A stretch of 64,000 nucleotides of DNA, taken from contig NZ_NSGG01000005.1 of the NCBI RefSeq assembly GCF_002295065.1, forward strand, positions 124,001-188,000. The letters are read 5' to 3'. The position numbers were made by a program, and so were the translations under genes. The number at the start of each line of letters is the position of its first letter. The first letter of the stretch is position 1. The notes below the pieces were generated by a model. That model was given only the letters and a program-made list of their open reading frames with translations. It was not told where the DNA came from and ran no database searches. This DNA comes from Mesorhizobium sp. WSM3859 (GTDB taxonomy: Bacteria; Pseudomonadota; Alphaproteobacteria; Rhizobiales; Rhizobiaceae). Shown here in pieces: positions 38,489 through 46,688 of the stretch.

Positions 38489-38541
38489 TGAACTTCGTGC
38501 CGCTGGAAGCACAATCGCCTTGACCCGGGAATGAAAATGCT

Positions 38542-38555
38542 ATTTGCATATGAAT
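38542..38555. promoter_or_regulatory. Candidate IclR operator S3 (ATTTGCATATGAAT)
   Basis: ATTTGCATATGAAT lies 65 bp before the importer ATG at 38620. It shares the TATTTGxATA core with the complement of S2 (TTATTTGAATAATGG) and GCATAT with S4. It is an AT-rich island in GC-rich DNA, so it may also include the promoter -10 region. Confidence 0.4.
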
Positions 38556-38619
38556 GAAGCTTAAGCGATCGGCTGCGCATCCGGCCGGCCATCGCCGCGA
38601 GCTCGTGGGAGGAGAAAAC

Positions 38620-39936
38620 ATGACGAGACTGCTTCTGGGCATTTCCGCCGGCTTGACCGGTTTGCTGCTGAGCGGCACGGCATTTTCAGCCGATCTGCCC
38701 GGCAAATTTCCGGGTGTGACGATCGACGCCAAGCTGATCGGCGGCCAGCAATATGAGAAGCTCTACGAGCGCATTCCCGAATGGGAGAAGCTGACCGGCG
38801 CCAAGGTCAACATCCTGTCGAAGAAGAACCACTTCGACCTCGACAAGGAGATCAAGTCGGACATCGCCTCCAACTCGATCACCTGGTGCGTCGGCTCCAA
38901 CCACACATCGTTCGCGCCGCAATATCCGGGCATCTACACCGATCTCGCCAAGCTGCTGCCGAAGGAAGAGATCGACGCCTTCGTCCCGGCCAACATCGCC
39001 GCCGGAACGCTGGACGGCAAATTGGTCATGCTGCCGCGCGCCCAGTTCGACGTCTCGGCGCTCTACTACCAGAAAAGCCTCTACCAGGACGAAGCCAAGA
39101 AGAAGGCCTACAAGGACAAATACGGCGAGGAGCTCGCACCGCCGGACACGTTCGACGAGATGGCGCAGCAGGCCGAATTCTTCGCCAGCCCGCCTGACTT
39201 CTACGGCACGCAATATGCCGGCAAGGAAGAGGCGATCAACGGCCGCTTCTACGAGATGGTGATCGCCGATGGCGGCGAATATCTCGACAAGGACGGCAAG
39301 CCGGCCTTCAACTCCGAGGCCGGCGTCAAGGCGCTCGACTGGTTCGTCAACCTCTACAAGGCCAAGGCCGTGCCGGCCGGCGCCACCAATTATCTGTGGG
39401 ACGATCTCGGCCAGGGCTTTGCTTCGGGCACCGTGGCGATCAACCTCGACTGGCCGGGCTGGGCCGGCTTCTTTAACGACCCGAAGTCGTCCAAGGTTGC
39501 CGGCAATGTCGGCGTCAAGGTTCAGCCCAAGGGCTCGTCCGGCAAGCGCTCTGGCTGGTCCGGCGCGCATGGCTTCTCGGTGACCGAGAACTGCGCCAAC
39601 AAGGAAGCCGCCGCTTCGCTGGTCTGGTGGCTGACCAACGAGGACAGCCAGAAGCTGGAAGCCGCTGCCGGCCCGCTGCCCACTCGCACCAAGGTTTGGG
39701 AATGGGATCTTGAGCAGGCTAAGTCCGATCCCTACAAGACCGAAGTGCTGCAGGCTTTCCAGGAGGCGGCCAAGAACGCCTTCCCGGTGCCGCAGACGCC
39801 GGAATGGATCGAGATATCCAACGCCGTCTATCCCGAGCTGCAGGCCGCCATCCTCGGCGACAAGACGTCGAAGCAGGCGCTCGACGACGCTGCCGCGAAG
39901 GCAACGCAGATCCTCCAGGACGCGGGCAAGCTCTAG
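38620..39936 (+). CDS. Carbohydrate ABC transporter substrate-binding protein
   Basis: A 438-residue periplasmic binding protein. A signal peptide of 22-23 residues (LLLGISAGLTGLLLSGTAFSA) leads to a family 1 binding fold: FPGVTIDAKLIGGQQYEKLY, IPEWEKLTGAKVNILSK, TIAINLDW-like VAINLDWPGWAGFF and a C-terminal QAALDDAA helix. Family members bind mono- or oligosaccharides. ATG at 38620 with GGGAGGAG 6 bp upstream. It is the first gene of the importer operon divergent from iclR, and the catabolic genes downstream suggest a 6-deoxysugar such as L-fucose as ligand. Confidence 0.88.
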   Translation: MTRLLLGISAGLTGLLLSGTAFSADLPGKFPGVTIDAKLIGGQQYEKLYERIPEWEKLTGAKVNILSKKNHFDLDKEIKSDIASNSITWCVGSNHTSFAPQYPGIYTDLAKLLPKEEIDAFVPANIAAGTLDGKLVMLPRAQFDVSALYYQKSLYQDEAKKKAYKDKYGEELAPPDTFDEMAQQAEFFASPPDFYGTQYAGKEEAINGRFYEMVIADGGEYLDKDGKPAFNSEAGVKALDWFVNLYKAKAVPAGATNYLWDDLGQGFASGTVAINLDWPGWAGFFNDPKSSKVAGNVGVKVQPKGSSGKRSGWSGAHGFSVTENCANKEAAASLVWWLTNEDSQKLEAAAGPLPTRTKVWEWDLEQAKSDPYKTEVLQAFQEAAKNAFPVPQTPEWIEISNAVYPELQAAILGDKTSKQALDDAAAKATQILQDAGKL

Positions 39937-40056
39937 GCTGCCTCGCCCCGCAACCGCCTCCCTGTCAACCGGGGAGGCGGCCGCGTAGCCTCGCAAAATA
40001 TGCCATCCTCGGTATCGACCGGGGCTGGATCACTTCACCTCGCTGACAGGGTCCCG

Positions 40057-40953
40057 ATGAAGGGCTTCAAGCCATCCGCGCCGATTCTCCTGCTGCTGCC
40101 GGCCTTCGTCGTCCTGGCGGCGGTGGTGCTCGTGCCGCTGCTTTTGTCGCTCTATTCCAGCTTCACGCCCTTCCGCCTGACCCGGCCCGAGACCTTCTTC
40201 GTGCTGATCGGCTTCCGGAACTACATCTCGATCCTGAGCAATCCTGACTTCTGGTGGGCCTTTGGTCGCACCGTTCTGTTGCTCACCATCGCGCTCAATC
40301 TCGAAATGCTGCTCGGCCTCGGCCTGGCGATGCTGGTCGAGAAGGCGACGCGTGGCCAGCGGATCCTGCGCACGCTGATGATGTTCCCGATGATGTTCTC
40401 GCCGATCCTGGTCGGCTTCCAGTTCAAATTCATGTTCAACGACAATATCGGCCTGGTGAACAACGCGCTGCAGTCGCTGGGTATCACGCAGGACGCCATT
40501 CCGTGGCTGATCGAAAGCCATCTCGCCTTCACCGCCATCACCATCGCAGAAGTCTGGTCGTCGACCTCGATCTTCGCCATCCTGATCCTGGCCGGTCTGC
40601 TGGCCATGCCCAAGGAGCCGATCGAGGCGGCGCGCGTCGATGGCTGCACGCCGTGGCAGACTTTCCGCTATGTCACCTGGCCCTTCGTCATGCCCTTCGC
40701 CTATATCGCCATGACGATCCGGTCGCTCGACGTCGCGCGCGCCTATGACATCGTCAAGATCATGACCGATGGCGGCCCTGCCGGCCGCACCGAGCTTTTG
40801 TGGACGCTGGTCGGGCGCACCGCCTACAGCGACGCGCGCATGGGGCTGGCCAACGCCATGGCCTATTTCTCGATCCTGCTGTCGATCGCCTTCACCGTCT
40901 ATTTCTACAACAAGCTCGCCGCGGCGCGCGCGCAGATCGGCGCGGAGTGGTGA
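40057..40953 (+). CDS. Carbohydrate ABC transporter permease (MalF/UgpA type)
   Basis: A 298-residue permease with six hydrophobic helices (first: ILLLLPAFVVLAAVVLVPLL). The EAA loop is MPKEPIEAARVDGCTPWQTF and the family segment IVKIMTDGGPAGRTELLWTL is present. The ATG at 40057 follows ACAGGG. It pairs with the next permease, whose start is 2 bp after its stop. 120 bp of spacer separates it from the binding protein gene. Confidence 0.93.
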   Translation: MKGFKPSAPILLLLPAFVVLAAVVLVPLLLSLYSSFTPFRLTRPETFFVLIGFRNYISILSNPDFWWAFGRTVLLLTIALNLEMLLGLGLAMLVEKATRGQRILRTLMMFPMMFSPILVGFQFKFMFNDNIGLVNNALQSLGITQDAIPWLIESHLAFTAITIAEVWSSTSIFAILILAGLLAMPKEPIEAARVDGCTPWQTFRYVTWPFVMPFAYIAMTIRSLDVARAYDIVKIMTDGGPAGRTELLWTLVGRTAYSDARMGLANAMAYFSILLSIAFTVYFYNKLAAARAQIGAEW

Positions 40954-40955
40954 CG

Positions 40956-41822
40956 ATGGACGAGAACGCCTCCGCCCGCCTGATCCGCCGCACGCTGACC
41001 GTCGGCCATCGCGTCGGCCTGTTCCTCGCCATGCTGGTCATCTGCCTGCCGGGCATCTGGATCGTGCTATCGTCGCTCAGGCCCACGGTCGAGATCATGG
41101 CCAAGCCGCCGGTCTGGATCCCGCAGCAACTCTCCTTCGACGCCTACGTCGCCATGTTCAGCGGCATCGGCAAAGGCGGCATTCCGGTGCTCGACTATTT
41201 CCGCAACTCGCTGATCATCTCGGTCACCTCGACGGTGATCGCGGTCGCCATCGGTATGGCCGGCGGCTACGCCTTCGCCCGCTACAGGTTTCGCGGCAAG
41301 TCGGGCATGTTCCTCGGACTGATGCTGACCCGCACCGTGCCGGGCATCGCCATGTCGCTCCCGCTCTTCTTCGTCTGTGCGCGGCTCGGCATCATCGACA
41401 CGCATTTCGGCATGATCCTCGCTTATGTGGCGCTGAACATTCCCTTCACCATCTGGCTGATCGACGGCTTTTTCCGCCAGGTGCCGAAGGACCTCGCTGA
41501 AGCCGCGCAGATCGACGGCTGCACGCGCTGGCAGGCCTTCTGGCAGGTCGAGTTCCCGCTGGCGCGTCCGGGCATCGCCTCGGCCGCGATCTTCGCCTTC
41601 CTCACCTGCTGGAACGAGTTCGCGCTGGCCTCGCAGCTGACCCGTTCCGTCAACTCCAAGACGCTGCCCGTCGGGCTGCTCGACTACACCGCCGAGTTCA
41701 CTATCGACTGGCGCGGCATGTGCGCGCTGGCGGTGGTGATGATCATCCCGGCTCTGACCCTCACCTACATCGTCCAGAAACACCTCGTCGGCGGCCTCAC
41801 CTCCGGCGCGGTGAAAGGTTGA
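40956..41822 (+). CDS. Carbohydrate ABC transporter permease (MalG/UgpE type)
   Basis: A 288-residue permease with about six membrane helices, RNSLIISVTSTVIAVAIGMA, the EAA loop VPKDLAEAAQIDGCTRWQAF and the typical C-terminal VGGLTSGAVKG. It forms the channel together with the MalF-type permease and precedes the ATPase gene by 5 bp. Confidence 0.93.
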   Translation: MDENASARLIRRTLTVGHRVGLFLAMLVICLPGIWIVLSSLRPTVEIMAKPPVWIPQQLSFDAYVAMFSGIGKGGIPVLDYFRNSLIISVTSTVIAVAIGMAGGYAFARYRFRGKSGMFLGLMLTRTVPGIAMSLPLFFVCARLGIIDTHFGMILAYVALNIPFTIWLIDGFFRQVPKDLAEAAQIDGCTRWQAFWQVEFPLARPGIASAAIFAFLTCWNEFALASQLTRSVNSKTLPVGLLDYTAEFTIDWRGMCALAVVMIIPALTLTYIVQKHLVGGLTSGAVKG

Positions 41823-41827
41823 ACTTC

Positions 41828-42925
41828 ATGGCAACGGTTTCGCTGAAAAGGCTCACCAAGCGCTACGGCAACATGGAGATCGTGCACGGCATCGATCTCG
41901 ACATCGCCGACCGCGAGTTCATCGCCTTGGTCGGCCCCTCCGGCTGCGGCAAGTCGACAACCTTGCGCATGATCGCCGGCCTCGAGGATATCAGCGGCGG
42001 CAACATCGACATCGGCGGCCGCGTGGTCAACGACCTGCCGCCGCGCTCGCGCAATATCTCGATGGTGTTCCAGTCCTACGCGCTCTATCCGCACATGACG
42101 GTGCGCGAGAATCTCGGCTTCTCGCTGAAGATCGCGGGCGCCGCCAAGGACGACATGGACCGGCGGGTCGCCGAAGCCTCCGCCATCCTCGGCCTCGACG
42201 AACTGCTCGAACGCCGGCCCTCGCAGCTCTCCGGCGGCCAGCGCCAGCGCGTCGCCATGGGCCGCGCCATCGTGCGCGATCCCGATGTCTTCCTGTTTGA
42301 CGAGCCGCTGTCCAACCTCGACGCCAAGCTGCGCACGCAGATGCGCACCGAGATCAAGAAGCTGCATGCCAAGGTGAAGTCGACGGTCATCTATGTCACC
42401 CACGACCAGGTCGAGGCGATGACGCTTGCCGACCGCATCGTCATCATGCGCTCCGGTTACATCGAGCAGGTCGGCACGCCGGACGAGGTGTTCAGCCGTC
42501 CCGCCACCCGTTTCGTCGCCGGCTTCATCGGCTCGCCGCCGATGAATTTGCACGAGGCGACGGTGAGCGACGGCAGGCTGGTTTTCAGCCGCGGCGACAG
42601 CCTGCCGCTGCCCGGGCAGTTCAAGTCGAAGACAGCGGCCGGCGACAAGGTCGTGTTCGGCATCCGCCCCGACGACTTCTATCCCACCGGCCACGGCCTG
42701 AGCTCTGGCGGCGAAACCGAAGTCCACCGCTTGGACCTGCCGGTCAGCATCACCGAGCCGCTCGGCAACGAAACGCTGGTCTTCGCCGAGTTCAACGGCG
42801 CCGACTGGGTCTCGCGCATGCTCAATCCCAAGCCGCTGAAAGCCGGCGACAGGATCGGCATGAGCTTTGACCTCAGCCGCGCGCATCTGTTTTCCGCAGA
42901 AACCGGCAAGTCGCTGAGGAACTGA
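41828..42925 (+). CDS. Carbohydrate ABC transporter ATP-binding protein (UgpC/MalK type)
   Basis: A 365-residue ATPase. Walker A GPSGCGKSTTLRMIAGLE, Q-loop MVFQSYALYPHMTVREN, signature LSGGQRQRVAMGRAIV, Walker B VFLFDEPLSNLDAKLR and H-loop VIYVTHDQVEAMTLADR are intact; the C-terminal part from about residue 240 is the TOBE/OB regulatory domain. ATG at 41828 with AAAGG upstream. The enolase-superfamily gene starts 1 bp after its stop, joining transport and catabolism in one operon. Confidence 0.95.
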   Translation: MATVSLKRLTKRYGNMEIVHGIDLDIADREFIALVGPSGCGKSTTLRMIAGLEDISGGNIDIGGRVVNDLPPRSRNISMVFQSYALYPHMTVRENLGFSLKIAGAAKDDMDRRVAEASAILGLDELLERRPSQLSGGQRQRVAMGRAIVRDPDVFLFDEPLSNLDAKLRTQMRTEIKKLHAKVKSTVIYVTHDQVEAMTLADRIVIMRSGYIEQVGTPDEVFSRPATRFVAGFIGSPPMNLHEATVSDGRLVFSRGDSLPLPGQFKSKTAAGDKVVFGIRPDDFYPTGHGLSSGGETEVHRLDLPVSITEPLGNETLVFAEFNGADWVSRMLNPKPLKAGDRIGMSFDLSRAHLFSAETGKSLRN

Positions 42926-42926
42926 C

Positions 42927-44039
42927 ATGGCGAGAATCGAGAAGATCGAACTGCGCATGGTCGACCTCGTGCCGAAGGTGAAGCGCACGGACGCCATCCA
43001 GAGCTTCGTCAGCCAGGAAACGCCGATCGTCACGATCACCGATTCCGATGGCGCAACAGGCACCGGCTACAGCTACACGATCGGCACCGGCGGCTCGTCG
43101 GTGATGCGGCTTCTGGCCGACCATCTCGCGCCGCGCCTGATCGGCCGCGACGCCGACCAGATCGAGGCGATCTGGCACGATCTCGAATTCGCCACCCACG
43201 CCACCACCATCGGCGCCATCACCGCGATCGCGCTGGCCGCGATCGACACGGCGCTTTGGGACCTGCGGGCGAGAAAACAGAAGCTGCCTCTCTGGAAGCT
43301 TGCCGGCGGCGCCAAGGACCGCTGCCCGCTCTACACGACAGAAGGCGGCTGGCTGCATATCGAGACGCAGGCCTTGGTCGACGATGCGCTGGAAGCGAAG
43401 GCCAAGGGTTTCACCGGCTCGAAGGTCAAGATCGGCAAGCCGCATGGCTCCGAGGATTTTTCACGGCTGTCGGCCGTGCGCAAGGCGGTCGGCGACGGCT
43501 ACGAGATCATGACCGACTGCAACCAGGGTTTTTCCGTCAACGAAGCGATCCGCCGCACCGAGCGGCTGCGCGATCTTGATCTCGCTTGGATCGAGGAGCC
43601 GCTGCCGGCCGACGACATAGACGGCCATGTGCGGCTGTCGAACTCGACCGCGACGCCGATCGCCGTCGGCGAGTCGCTTTATTCGATCAGGCACTTCCGC
43701 GAGTATATGCAGAAAGGCGGCGCCAACATCATCCAGGTCGATGTCGGCCGCATCGGCGGCATCACGCCCTGGCTGAAAGTGGCGCATGCGGCGGAGGCCT
43801 TCGACATGCCGGTCTGCCCGCATTTCCTGATGGAGTTGCATGTCAGCCTGGTCTGCGCCATCCAGAACGGCAAATATGTCGAGTATATTCCGCAGCTCGA
43901 TGAGTTGACGGGCGCCAAGATGCGCATCGAGGATGGCCATGCGCTGGCGCCCAGCGAGCCGGGCATCGGCATCGACTGGGACTGGGACGCGGTCAAGGCA
44001 AGAAGCATCGCCGAATTCACCACGGCGATCGTGAAATAG
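42927..44039 (+). CDS. Enolase-superfamily sugar acid dehydratase/racemase (mandelate racemase type)
   Basis: A 370-residue enzyme. Visible active-site set: KxK at Lys166/Lys168 (GSKVKIGK), metal ligands Asp197 (TDCNQGF), Glu223 (WIEEPLP) and Glu249 (VGESLYS), Asp272 (VDVGRIGG) with His299 (VCPHFLMELH) as the second base. Both a Lys and a His-Asp base are therefore present, as in mandelate-racemase-type dehydratases and epimerases. The exact acid sugar is not readable. It differs from the L-fuconate dehydratase at 46689, so the operon carries two enolase-type enzymes. It follows the ATPase gene by 1 bp. Confidence 0.87.
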   Translation: MARIEKIELRMVDLVPKVKRTDAIQSFVSQETPIVTITDSDGATGTGYSYTIGTGGSSVMRLLADHLAPRLIGRDADQIEAIWHDLEFATHATTIGAITAIALAAIDTALWDLRARKQKLPLWKLAGGAKDRCPLYTTEGGWLHIETQALVDDALEAKAKGFTGSKVKIGKPHGSEDFSRLSAVRKAVGDGYEIMTDCNQGFSVNEAIRRTERLRDLDLAWIEEPLPADDIDGHVRLSNSTATPIAVGESLYSIRHFREYMQKGGANIIQVDVGRIGGITPWLKVAHAAEAFDMPVCPHFLMELHVSLVCAIQNGKYVEYIPQLDELTGAKMRIEDGHALAPSEPGIGIDWDWDAVKARSIAEFTTAIVK

Positions 44040-44049
44040 GGAGGCGGAT

Positions 44050-44379
44050 ATGCAGCGCATGGGAATGGTGCTTGGGTTGAAACCCGAGAAGGTCGAGGAA
44101 TATGTCCGGCTCCATGCCGCTGTATGGCCGGACGTTCTCACCATGATCTCGGCCTGCAACATCAAGAACTACTCGATCTACCTGAAGCGGCCGGAGAACC
44201 TGCTGTTCTCCTATTTCGAATATCATGGCACCGACTACGCCGCCGATATGGCGAAGATGGCGGCCGATCCCAAGACCCAGGAATGGTGGTCGGTGTGCAT
44301 GCCCTGCCAGGAGCCGCTGGAAACCCGCAAGGAAGGCGAATGGTGGGCGTCGATGGACGAGGTCTTCCATCATGACTGA
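44050..44379 (+). CDS. L-rhamnose mutarotase (RhaM/PF05336) family protein
   Basis: A 109-residue protein of the dimeric alpha/beta-barrel RhaM family, which interconverts sugar anomers. Family features are MGMVLGLKPEKVEEYVRLHA (with the conserved His), AVWPDVLTMISACNIKNYSI, and DPKTQEWWSVCMPCQEPLET. In fucose and rhamnose clusters it speeds delivery of the anomer used by the dehydrogenase. Its last eight bases overlap the start of the Gfo/Idh gene. Confidence 0.92.
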   Translation: MQRMGMVLGLKPEKVEEYVRLHAAVWPDVLTMISACNIKNYSIYLKRPENLLFSYFEYHGTDYAADMAKMAADPKTQEWWSVCMPCQEPLETRKEGEWWASMDEVFHHD

Positions 44380-45445
44380 TGCCTTCGATCCGGCATCGCT
44401 GGCGCAGTCCTGGCCGAAGCCCTCGAAGCCGCGCCCGATCGTCACCTTCGGCGCCGGCTCGATCGTCGGCGACGCGCATTTTCCCGCCTACCGCAAGGGC
44501 GGCTTCCCGATTTCCGGCCTCTACGATCCGGATCAGGCGAAGGCGGAGAAACTTGCCGACAAGTGGGGCGTGACGGCGTTCCGTTCGGTCGAGGAAGCAG
44601 CGGCGGTGAAGGACGCCATCTTCGATCTCGCCACACCGCCGGGCAGGCACGCCGAGGTGCTGAAGGCCCTTCCGGACGGCGCGGTGGCGCTGATCCAGAA
44701 GCCGATGGGCAATTATCTCGGCGAGGCGACCGAGATCCTTGAAATCTGCCGCGCCAAGAACCTCAAGGCCGCGGTCAATTTCCAGCTCCGTTTCGCGCCG
44801 ATGATGCTGGCGCTGAAGGACGCCATCGCCAAGGGCTGGCTAGGCGAAGTCGTCGATTTCGATGCGCTTCTGGCCCTCGACACGCCCTGGCAGCTCTGGG
44901 AATTCCTGCTCAAGGCGCCGCGCGTCGAGATCGCCATGCATTCGATCCATTATCTCGACCTGATCCGCCAGCTTCTCGGCAATCCGCTGGGCGTGCATGC
45001 CAAGACGCTCGGCCATCCCAACCACAAGGTCGCGCAGACCCGCACCAGCGCCATCCTGGACTATGGCGACACGGTGCGCTGTGGGCTGTCGATCAACCAC
45101 GACCACAAATTCGGCCGGCGCTACCAGGCCTGCGAGTTCCGCATCTGCGGCACCGAGGGCGCGGCCTACGTCAAGCTCGGCCTCAACCTCGACTATCCGC
45201 GCGGCGAGCCGGACATCTTGGAAATCCATCCCAAGGGCGGCTCGGATTGGGTCACCATCCCGCTCGCCGGCGAATGGTTTCCCGATGCCTTTGTCGGCCG
45301 CATGGCCAATGTCCAGCGCTTCGCGTCCGGCGAGGACGCCGAGCTTGTCAGCTCCGTCGAGGATGCCTGGCACACCATGGCGCTGGTCGAAGCCGCCTAT
45401 AAATCAAGCGCCGCGCCGGCGACGCCGCTGGCTGCGAAGCCGTAA
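44372..45445 (+). CDS. Gfo/Idh/MocA-family oxidoreductase, probable sugar dehydrogenase
   Basis: A 357-residue NAD(P)-dependent enzyme. The Rossmann motif is [20 protein letters not shown], the family EKP motif appears as [14 protein letters not shown] (Gln replaces Glu), and the substrate His-type segment is [19 protein letters not shown]. The role in this operon is likely oxidation of the free sugar or of a downstream keto/hydroxy intermediate. It overlaps the mutarotase gene by 8 bp (ATGACTGA), a sign of close co-regulation. Confidence 0.85.
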   Translation: MTDAFDPASLAQSWPKPSKPRPIVTFGAGSIVGDAHFPAYRKGGFPISGLYDPDQAKAEKLADKWGVTAFRSVEEAAAVKDAIFDLATPPGRHAEVLKALPDGAVALIQKPMGNYLGEATEILEICRAKNLKAAVNFQLRFAPMMLALKDAIAKGWLGEVVDFDALLALDTPWQLWEFLLKAPRVEIAMHSIHYLDLIRQLLGNPLGVHAKTLGHPNHKVAQTRTSAILDYGDTVRCGLSINHDHKFGRRYQACEFRICGTEGAAYVKLGLNLDYPRGEPDILEIHPKGGSDWVTIPLAGEWFPDAFVGRMANVQRFASGEDAELVSSVEDAWHTMALVEAAYKSSAAPATPLAAKP

Positions 45446-45453
45446 GGCCGGAC

Positions 45454-45900
45454 ATGGAACAGACCACCTATTTCGAGGATTACGAGATCGGCTCGTCGCG
45501 CCTCACCAGCGGCCGCACCATCACCGAGACCGATTTCGTCGTCCATGCCGGCCACACCGGCGATTTCTTCCCGCACCACATGGACGCCGAGTTCATGAAG
45601 ACCACGCCTTTCGGCCAGCGCATCGCGCATGGCACGCTGGTCTTCTCGGTCGGCGTCGGCCTGACGGCGAGCGTCATCAACCCGGTCGCCTTCTCCTATG
45701 GTTACGACCGGCTGCGGTTCATCAAGCCGGTTTTCATCGGCGACACGATCCGTACGCGGACTACCATCGCGGCTAAGGAACACGACCCGAAACGGCCAAA
45801 CGCCGGACGCGTCATCGAACGCGTCGAGGTTTTGAACCAGCGCGACGAGGTCGTGCTGGCGGCGGACCACATCTACATCGTCGAGCGCCGGCCCGGCTGA
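45454..45900 (+). CDS. MaoC-like hydratase (MaoC-2) with intact Asp-His pair
   Basis: A 148-residue hotdog protein. The segment [20 protein letters not shown] carries the R-hydratase catalytic Asp37 and His42. The motif [20 protein letters not shown] is shared with MaoC-1 at 33880. Enzymes of this type hydrate or dehydrate CoA thioesters, mesaconyl-CoA among others. It is in the middle of the sugar operon between the Gfo/Idh and SDR genes, while the CoA-transferase sits in the neighbouring operon. Confidence 0.86.
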   Translation: MEQTTYFEDYEIGSSRLTSGRTITETDFVVHAGHTGDFFPHHMDAEFMKTTPFGQRIAHGTLVFSVGVGLTASVINPVAFSYGYDRLRFIKPVFIGDTIRTRTTIAAKEHDPKRPNAGRVIERVEVLNQRDEVVLAADHIYIVERRPG

Positions 45901-45918
45901 AACACGGAGACAGAAGAA

Positions 45919-46650
45919 ATGGCTGACATCACAGGCAAGGTCGTGGTCGTCACGGCGGCCGCGCAAGGCATCGGACGGGCAAGCGCGCTGGCTTTCGCCA
46001 AAGCCGGCGCCATCGTCCACGCCACCGACATCAACGAGGCGGCTCTGGCCGAAATCGGCAAGACACCCGGCATCGCGACGCGAAAGCTCGATGTGCTGAA
46101 CGATGAGGCAGTGAAGACAGCTTTCGCCGAGATCGGACGCGTCGACGTGCTGTTCAACTGCGCCGGTTTCGTCCATGCCGGCTCGATCCTGGAGATGAAG
46201 GACGAGGATCTCGACTTCGCCTTCAACCTTAATGTGCGCGCCATGATCCGCACCATCCGCGCCGTGCTGCCCGGCATGCTGCAGCGCGCCGACGGCTCGA
46301 TCATCAACATGGCCTCCGTCGCTGGCGCCCCGAACGGCGTGCCGAACCGTTTTGCTTATGGCGTCACCAAGGCCGCCGTTATCGGCCTGACCAAGTCGAT
46401 CGCCGCGGACCATGTCGCCAAAGGCATACGCTGCAACGCCATCTGCCCGGGCACGGTGGAGAGTCCCTCGCTTCAGGGCCGCATGCAGGCGCAAGGCGAC
46501 TATGAGGCGGCCCGCGCGGCCTTCATCGCCCGCCAGCCGATGGGCAGGATCGGCACGCCGGAAGAGATCGCCGACCTCGCCGTCTATCTCGCCGGCGCCA
46601 CTTATACGACAGGGCAGGCCTATAACATCGATGGCGGCTGGTCGATCTGA
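45919..46650 (+). CDS. Short-chain dehydrogenase, probable 2-keto-3-deoxy-L-fuconate dehydrogenase
   Basis: A 243-residue SDR. Glycine motif VVTAAAQGIGRASALAFAKA, NCAGF (NNAG-like), catalytic Ser in IINMASVAGAPNG and YxxxK in FAYGVTKAAVIGLTKSI are all present, and a VDGGWSI-type C-terminus (YNIDGGWSI) ends the chain. It resembles DHRS6/BDH2-like SDRs, among which is the 2-keto-3-deoxy-L-fuconate dehydrogenase of fucose pathways. The next gene is the L-fuconate dehydratase, whose product would be its substrate. Confidence 0.85.
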   Translation: MADITGKVVVVTAAAQGIGRASALAFAKAGAIVHATDINEAALAEIGKTPGIATRKLDVLNDEAVKTAFAEIGRVDVLFNCAGFVHAGSILEMKDEDLDFAFNLNVRAMIRTIRAVLPGMLQRADGSIINMASVAGAPNGVPNRFAYGVTKAAVIGLTKSIAADHVAKGIRCNAICPGTVESPSLQGRMQAQGDYEAARAAFIARQPMGRIGTPEEIADLAVYLAGATYTTGQAYNIDGGWSI

Positions 46651-46688
46651 GGCCGTTGCGGCACGGCAATTCAGTCATGAGGCAGAGA

